Below, in pieces: positions 7,937 to 14,082 of a DNA stretch of 14,082 bases. The DNA is from Candidatus Pelagibacter sp. Its GTDB lineage: Bacteria > Pseudomonadota > Alphaproteobacteria > Pelagibacterales > Pelagibacteraceae. The position numbers were made by a program, and so were the translations under genes. The stretch is taken from the NCBI GenBank assembly GCA_028408795.1, contig JAOOLP010000015.1:1-14082 (forward strand), read 5' to 3'. How positions within the stretch are numbered: the first letter of the stretch is position 1; every line of letters starts with the position of its first letter. Under the pieces are notes generated by a model. That model was not told where the DNA came from. It did no database searches and was given only the letters and a program-made list of their open reading frames with translations.

Positions 7937-8873
7937 TTAATTTCATTTTTTTTTTAATTATTGGAGCAATTCTATTTACTTCATCTAGCTTATCATAACT
8001 CCAACTATCTATGCTATCATTTAATTCTTTTAAGATGCCGAGTTCTTTAAATTGTTTAAAAAAGCTATTAAACCTTCTTATACTTTTTCTAGGTTTCATC
8101 ATTGCCGCAAAAACTGGCTTACCTGTTACAGCAGCCTCTGAAATCATAGAAGTTGAGTCGCATGTCACAATTACAAAATCTGCTAGAGCTAATGAGCTAA
8201 GATAGGCTTTTTTATCTATTGTTTTTACAACATAGTGGTTAATACTAAATGTATTAAAAGCTTTTTTTATCACTTCCTCAGGTGTTCTGTATGAGGGTAT
8301 TACAATTATTTTAAATTTATCGGGAGTAAACAATGCTTTTATTTTATTAAAAATAAAATGAACTTGTTCATCTGAATAATTATAATATTTGTTAGGCCCT
8401 CCAATTATAAAAGCTACAATTTTTTTTTTTCCTTTATCTAACTGAAGATAATTAGTGTTATCTATAATTTCTTTTTTGGTTAAGTAATGAATTGAACCCT
8501 TTGTTGTTAAAATATTATCCCCTTTAATACCATCATGCTCTGGGCTTACTATAAGATCAAAATGTTTAAACGAAACTTTAGGATCTTGTATGTGTATGTT
8601 AAAGATTTGATTTTTTAATCTTTTTTTTAGAGCGATAGATGGAATCACACTTTTTCTCCCACAGGATATTATAATTTTGCTATCACACACAAACTTTTCT
8701 GTTAATAAGTTTTCTGAAATAGGTGTAAACTTTGGTGGTATAAAATTCCATATAGGCTTTAACTTTATATTTTGATGTTTAAAGTTAAGTTTTAGAGCTT
8801 TTGCTAAACCCTCTACCTGGCTAACCATGCCATGCATGCCTTGTGTCAAAAGAAGTGCTTTTAATTCTAACAT
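7923..8873 (-). CDS. ELM1-family (COG3660, formerly DUF1022) glycosyltransferase-like protein
   Basis: The 316-residue protein matches the bacterial ELM1 family, named after a plant mitochondrial fission factor but having a GT-B glycosyltransferase-like architecture. Visible family motifs are TQGMHGMVSQVEGLAKAL (10-27), ISCGRKSVIPSIALKKR (69-85), IHIQDPKVSFKHFDLIVSPE (93-112) followed by HDGIKGDNILTTKG, the glycine-rich FIIGGPNKYYNYSDEQ (155-170), VIPSYRTPEEV (191-201), and TCDSTSMISEAAVTGKPV (237-254), which resembles the nucleotide-sugar site of GT-B enzymes. There is no signal peptide or transmembrane helix. The donor and acceptor are unknown; envelope glycan or glycolipid synthesis is a reasonable guess. 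It is followed, with a 14-nt overlap, by the oxygenase-like gene, and faces trxB across 24 bp. The ATG at 8873-8871 fits the usual N-terminus. Confidence 0.85.
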   Translation of the reverse strand: MLELKALLLTQGMHGMVSQVEGLAKALKLNFKHQNIKLKPIWNFIPPKFTPISENLLTEKFVCDSKIIISCGRKSVIPSIALKKRLKNQIFNIHIQDPKVSFKHFDLIVSPEHDGIKGDNILTTKGSIHYLTKKEIIDNTNYLQLDKGKKKIVAFIIGGPNKYYNYSDEQVHFIFNKIKALFTPDKFKIIVIPSYRTPEEVIKKAFNTFSINHYVVKTIDKKAYLSSLALADFVIVTCDSTSMISEAAVTGKPVFAAMMKPRKSIRRFNSFFKQFKELGILKELNDSIDSWSYDKLDEVNRIAPIIKKKMKLNGII

Positions 8874-8888
8874 TAGTTACTATATAAA
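8860..8888 (+). promoter_or_regulatory. Possible trxB promoter overlapping the ELM1-like gene start
   Basis: Only 24 bp separate the two divergent start codons. TATAAA at 8883-8888 is a fair -10 box, with a weak -35 (TTTAAT, 8860-8865) 17 bp upstream, inside the first codons of the leftward gene. Transcription from it would begin about 3 nt before the trxB ATG, giving a nearly leaderless mRNA. The -35 is poor, so confidence is low. Confidence 0.28.
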
Positions 8889-8897
8889 CCTATCATA

Positions 8898-9845
8898 ATG
8901 AATAATAAATCAACTAAACATACAAAAGTGTTAATTCTTGGATCAGGTCCAGCGGGGTATACGGCAGCAATTTACGCGGCCAGAGCAATGTTAAAGCCAA
9001 TTTTAGTTCATGGATCTCAACCAGGTGGACAATTAACCACAACTACAGATGTTGAAAATTATCCAGGTTACGCAAAAGCAATTCAAGGTCCTTGGTTAAT
9101 GGAAGAAATGAAGGGTCAAGCTGAAGCTGTTGGAACAGAGATGATACAAGATCATATAAATAAGGTAGATTTAACAAAAAAGCCTTTCAAGGCTGAGGGA
9201 GATAGCGGTCAAGTTTACACCGCGGATTCTATTATTATTTCGACTGGTGCTCAAGCTAGATGGTTAAATTTAAAATCAGAGCAAAACTTTAGAGGGTTTG
9301 GGGTGTCTGCTTGTGCAACTTGTGACGGATTTTTCTTTAAAGATAAAGAGGTCGCCGTAGTTGGCGGAGGTAATGCTGCAGTAGAAGAAGCTATGTTTTT
9401 AACAAAATTTGCAACAAAAGTTAAACTAATTCATAGAAGAGACAAATTAAGAGCAGAAAAATTGCTTCAAGAAAAACTTAAAGCTAATAAGAAAATTGAA
9501 ATTATTTGGGATAGCGTTGTAGAGGACGTTCTGGGCACAACTGAGCCTAAAGGTGTTAATGGTATAAAGATTAAAAATGTTAAAGACAATAAAACAAAAG
9601 AATTAAAAGTGGATGGACTTTTTATTGCTATAGGTCACGATCCTGCTACACAATTATTTAAGGATCAATTAGAGATGGATAAAGAGGGATATTTAATTAC
9701 AAAACCTGACTCTACGATCACTAATATACCAGGAGTATTTGCAGCTGGCGATGTGAAAGATAAGATTTTCAGACAAGCTGTAACAGCTGCGGGAATGGGA
9801 TGTATGGCTGCACTTGAAGCTGAAAAACATTTATCAGATAAATAA
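8898..9845 (+). CDS. trxB: Thioredoxin-disulfide reductase
   Basis: TrxB uses NADPH and FAD to reduce thioredoxin, which supplies electrons to ribonucleotide reductase and protein repair in the cytoplasm. The 315-residue length is typical of the low-molecular-weight type. The FAD site GSGPAGYTAAIYAARA begins at residue 15, GGQLTTTTDVENYPG lies at 43-57, and the redox-active centre is CATC (Cys139, Cys142) in VSACATCDGFFF. The NADPH fold has GGGNAAVEEA (156-165) and the phosphate-binding HRRDKLRAEK (179-188). The C-terminal FAD motif is PGVFAAGDVKD followed by RQAVTAAGMGCMAALEAEK. The ATG at 8898 gives MNNKSTKHTKVLILGSG, which lines up with the E. coli N-terminus. No Shine-Dalgarno site is seen. 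A DraG-like gene follows after 2 nt, so the two are likely one transcript. Confidence 0.97.
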   Translation: MNNKSTKHTKVLILGSGPAGYTAAIYAARAMLKPILVHGSQPGGQLTTTTDVENYPGYAKAIQGPWLMEEMKGQAEAVGTEMIQDHINKVDLTKKPFKAEGDSGQVYTADSIIISTGAQARWLNLKSEQNFRGFGVSACATCDGFFFKDKEVAVVGGGNAAVEEAMFLTKFATKVKLIHRRDKLRAEKLLQEKLKANKKIEIIWDSVVEDVLGTTEPKGVNGIKIKNVKDNKTKELKVDGLFIAIGHDPATQLFKDQLEMDKEGYLITKPDSTITNIPGVFAAGDVKDKIFRQAVTAAGMGCMAALEAEKHLSDK

Positions 9846-9847
9846 CA

Positions 9848-11992
<2,145 letters not shown>

Positions 11993-12020
11993 GTTTTTTT
12001 TAAATTATTATTAACATAAA

Positions 12021-14082
12021 ATGCAAAATACTTATCAAGAAAAAATAGCTGATTTGGAAGTTAATAACTCAAAAAAAACGAGTAAGTTAGAGGGTGGAAT
12101 CAAATTTAAAATAAAAAGCGATTTTCAACCTAGCGGCGACCAACCTGAAGCGATAAAAAAATTGCTTAAAAATCTAAAAGACAACAAACAGGAACAAGTT
12201 TTATTAGGTGTCACTGGATCAGGAAAAACTTTCACAATGGCTAAAGTAATAGAAAAAGCAAATCGACCTGCTTTAATTCTTGCTCCTAATAAAACCCTAG
12301 CAGCCCAACTCTACGGAGAGTTTAAAAGTTTTTTTCCTGATAATGCGGTTGAGTATTTTGTATCCTATTACGACTATTACACTCCAGAAGCCTATGTTCC
12401 ACGATCTGATACTTATATTGAAAAAGAGGCTTCAATTAATGAGCAAATTGATAGGATGAGACATTCAGCAACTAGATCTTTGCTAGAAAGAGATGATGTT
12501 ATTATTGTTGCAAGTGTCTCTTGTATTTATGGGTTAGGATCAGTTGAAGCATATTCCAAAATGACTATCACTTTAAAAAAAAATTATGAATACGATAGAG
12601 ATCAATTAATAAGATCTTTTATAAATTTACAATACAAAAGAAATGATCAAAACTTTTTCAGGGGTACCTTTAGGGTTAGAGGAGAAAACTTAGAAATATT
12701 TCCATCACACCTTGAAGACAGAGCTTGGCGAATAAGTTTGAATTTGAATAAATTAGAAAAGATTGAAGAGTTTGATCCTCTTACAGGAGATAAGACTAAC
12801 GATTATTCTATAATTAAAATTTATGCTAATAGTCATTATATAACTCCAAAACCAACAGTGGATCAAGCAATAAGACAAATAAAATCTGAGTTAGCAGAAA
12901 CATTAAAAAAACATCGTGCTAATAATAAATTATTAGAGGAACAGAGATTAAGGGAGAGAACAAAATTTGATCTTGAAATGATAGAAGCTACTGGTACATG
13001 TGCAGGAATTGAAAATTATTCTAGATTTTTATCTGGAAGAAAGCCAGGAGAGCCTCCACCAACATTATTTGAGTATTTTCCTGATAACGCAATTATATTT
13101 GTAGATGAAAGTCATGTGACTGTACCTCAATTAAATGGAATGTATAAAGGTGACAGGACAAGAAAAAGCACTTTAGCAGAATATGGATTTAGACTTCCAT
13201 CATGTATGGATAACAGACCTCTAAAATTTGAAGAATGGGATTTAATGCGCACACAAACTGTTTTCGTATCAGCAACTCCTGGACCATGGGAATTAAAACA
13301 AACTGGAAATCAATATATAGACCAAATTATAAGACCTACAGGATTAATTGATCCACCGGTTGAAATAAGACCAGCAAAAACTCAAGTGGATGATCTAATG
13401 CATGAAGCTTCTGAGATAGTAAAAAAAGGTTTTAGGGTTTTAGCGACCACTTTAACAAAAAAAATGGCTGAAGATTTAACTGAATATCTTCACGAAAATG
13501 GTCTCAAGGTAAGATATATGCATTCTGATATAGATACTTTAGAGAGAATTGAAATTATTAGAGATCTTAGAATGGGAGTATTTGACATTTTAGTTGGAAT
13601 AAATTTATTGAGAGAGGGTCTGGATATCCCAGAATGTGCTTTGGTCGCAATTTTAGATGCAGATAAAGAGGGATTTTTAAGATCAGAAACTTCTTTGATT
13701 CAAACAATTGGTAGAGCAGCAAGAAATGTAGATGGCAAAGTAATCTTATATGCAGATAAAGTTACTAAAAGCATTGATAATGCTATTAAAGAGACGGATA
13801 GAAGAAGAGATAAACAATTAGCGTATAATAAAAAAAATAAGATAACAGCTGAAACAATCAAAAAAGATATTAATGATATTTTGGAATCAGTCTATGAAAA
13901 AGATTATGTAAAAATTTCTGAGGGTTCAAATGTAGGTGGTAATTTAAAGAAACACTTAAAGGCGCTAAATAGAAAAATGAAAGAGGCAGCATCAAATCTC
14001 GAGTTCGAGGAGGCTGCGAAGATAAGAGATGAAATGAGAAAACTAGAGGCAAGCGAGTTAGAAATTACTTTGAATCCTAAAA
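12021..14082 (+). CDS. uvrB: Excinuclease ABC subunit UvrB, 3' end cut by the window edge
   Basis: UvrB is the damage-verifying helicase-like subunit of UvrABC nucleotide excision repair. The open frame runs 687 codons from the ATG at 12021 to the window end. A short variable N-terminus (about 26 residues) precedes [20 protein letters not shown]. Walker A is GVTGSGKT (63-70). The damage-probing beta-hairpin is [20 protein letters not shown] (112-131). The DEAD-like Walker B appears as FVDESHVT near residue 360, followed by NRPLKFEEW and SATPGPWEL. Helicase motifs V and VI appear in [14 protein letters not shown] and QTIGRAARN. The C-terminal UVR motif that contacts UvrA/UvrC is [20 protein letters not shown] near 660-680. 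The E. coli protein is 673 residues, so only a short tail should be missing. No Shine-Dalgarno sequence is apparent before the ATG. Confidence 0.97.
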   Translation, partial: MQNTYQEKIADLEVNNSKKTSKLEGGIKFKIKSDFQPSGDQPEAIKKLLKNLKDNKQEQVLLGVTGSGKTFTMAKVIEKANRPALILAPNKTLAAQLYGEFKSFFPDNAVEYFVSYYDYYTPEAYVPRSDTYIEKEASINEQIDRMRHSATRSLLERDDVIIVASVSCIYGLGSVEAYSKMTITLKKNYEYDRDQLIRSFINLQYKRNDQNFFRGTFRVRGENLEIFPSHLEDRAWRISLNLNKLEKIEEFDPLTGDKTNDYSIIKIYANSHYITPKPTVDQAIRQIKSELAETLKKHRANNKLLEEQRLRERTKFDLEMIEATGTCAGIENYSRFLSGRKPGEPPPTLFEYFPDNAIIFVDESHVTVPQLNGMYKGDRTRKSTLAEYGFRLPSCMDNRPLKFEEWDLMRTQTVFVSATPGPWELKQTGNQYIDQIIRPTGLIDPPVEIRPAKTQVDDLMHEASEIVKKGFRVLATTLTKKMAEDLTEYLHENGLKVRYMHSDIDTLERIEIIRDLRMGVFDILVGINLLREGLDIPECALVAILDADKEGFLRSETSLIQTIGRAARNVDGKVILYADKVTKSIDNAIKETDRRRDKQLAYNKKNKITAETIKKDINDILESVYEKDYVKISEGSNVGGNLKKHLKALNRKMKEAASNLEFEEAAKIRDEMRKLEASELEITLNPK

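Noticed and set aside
7923..8873. Reading the ELM1-like gene as evidence of a membrane-fission or dynamin-linked function
   Set aside because: The name comes from the plant homologue; the motifs are those of a glycosyltransferase-like fold and no dynamin-type gene is nearby.
13870..14052. Leftward open frame inside uvrB
   Set aside because: Lies opposite the UVR-motif part of uvrB and has only low-complexity hydrophobic sequence.

Overview
The window is a very AT-rich (roughly 30% GC by eye), densely packed stretch of bacterial chromosome. All genes are housekeeping or conserved accessory types, proteins are lysine-, isoleucine- and asparagine-rich, and only about 254 of 14,082 bases lie between genes (about 1.8%). 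The protein character, the yqeY-dnaG-rpoD order next to divergent carAB, and an ELM1-family (COG3660) gene suggest a streamlined alphaproteobacterium, most likely of the SAR11/Pelagibacterales type. That placement is an inference from reading, not from a search.

Layout: (1) 1-2735, leftward: yqeY, dnaG and the 5' part of rpoD, a variant of the macromolecular-synthesis operon (primase plus primary sigma factor, with yqeY in the place rpsU has in E. coli). (2) 2736-2863, the only sizeable intergenic region: a good sigma70-type promoter for carA and a hairpin filling the carA leader. (3) 2864-7274, rightward: carA and carB, the two subunits of carbamoyl-phosphate synthase, feeding pyrimidine and arginine synthesis. 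(4) 7271-8873, leftward: an ELM1-family glycosyltransferase-like gene followed by an overlapping 2-oxoglutarate/Fe(II) oxygenase-like gene. (5) 8898-10795, rightward: trxB (thioredoxin reductase) followed 2 nt later by a divergent ADP-ribosylglycohydrolase (DraG/J-crystallin-like) homologue with an altered C-terminal metal motif. (6) 10792-11979, leftward: a class I aspartate aminotransferase. (7) 12021-14082, rightward: uvrB, nearly complete at the window edge.

Both convergent junctions (carB/oxygenase and DraG-like/aspC) end on one shared TTAA, each strand reading TAA. Divergent pairs are separated by only 24-128 bp. I saw no tRNA, rRNA, mobile element, CRISPR array or classical defence system, and no gene-free stretch longer than 300 bp. 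The least ordinary items are the ELM1/oxygenase pair, the DraG-like gene behind trxB, the DnaG zinc motif lacking three of four ligands, and the carA leader hairpin abutting a non-ATG start.
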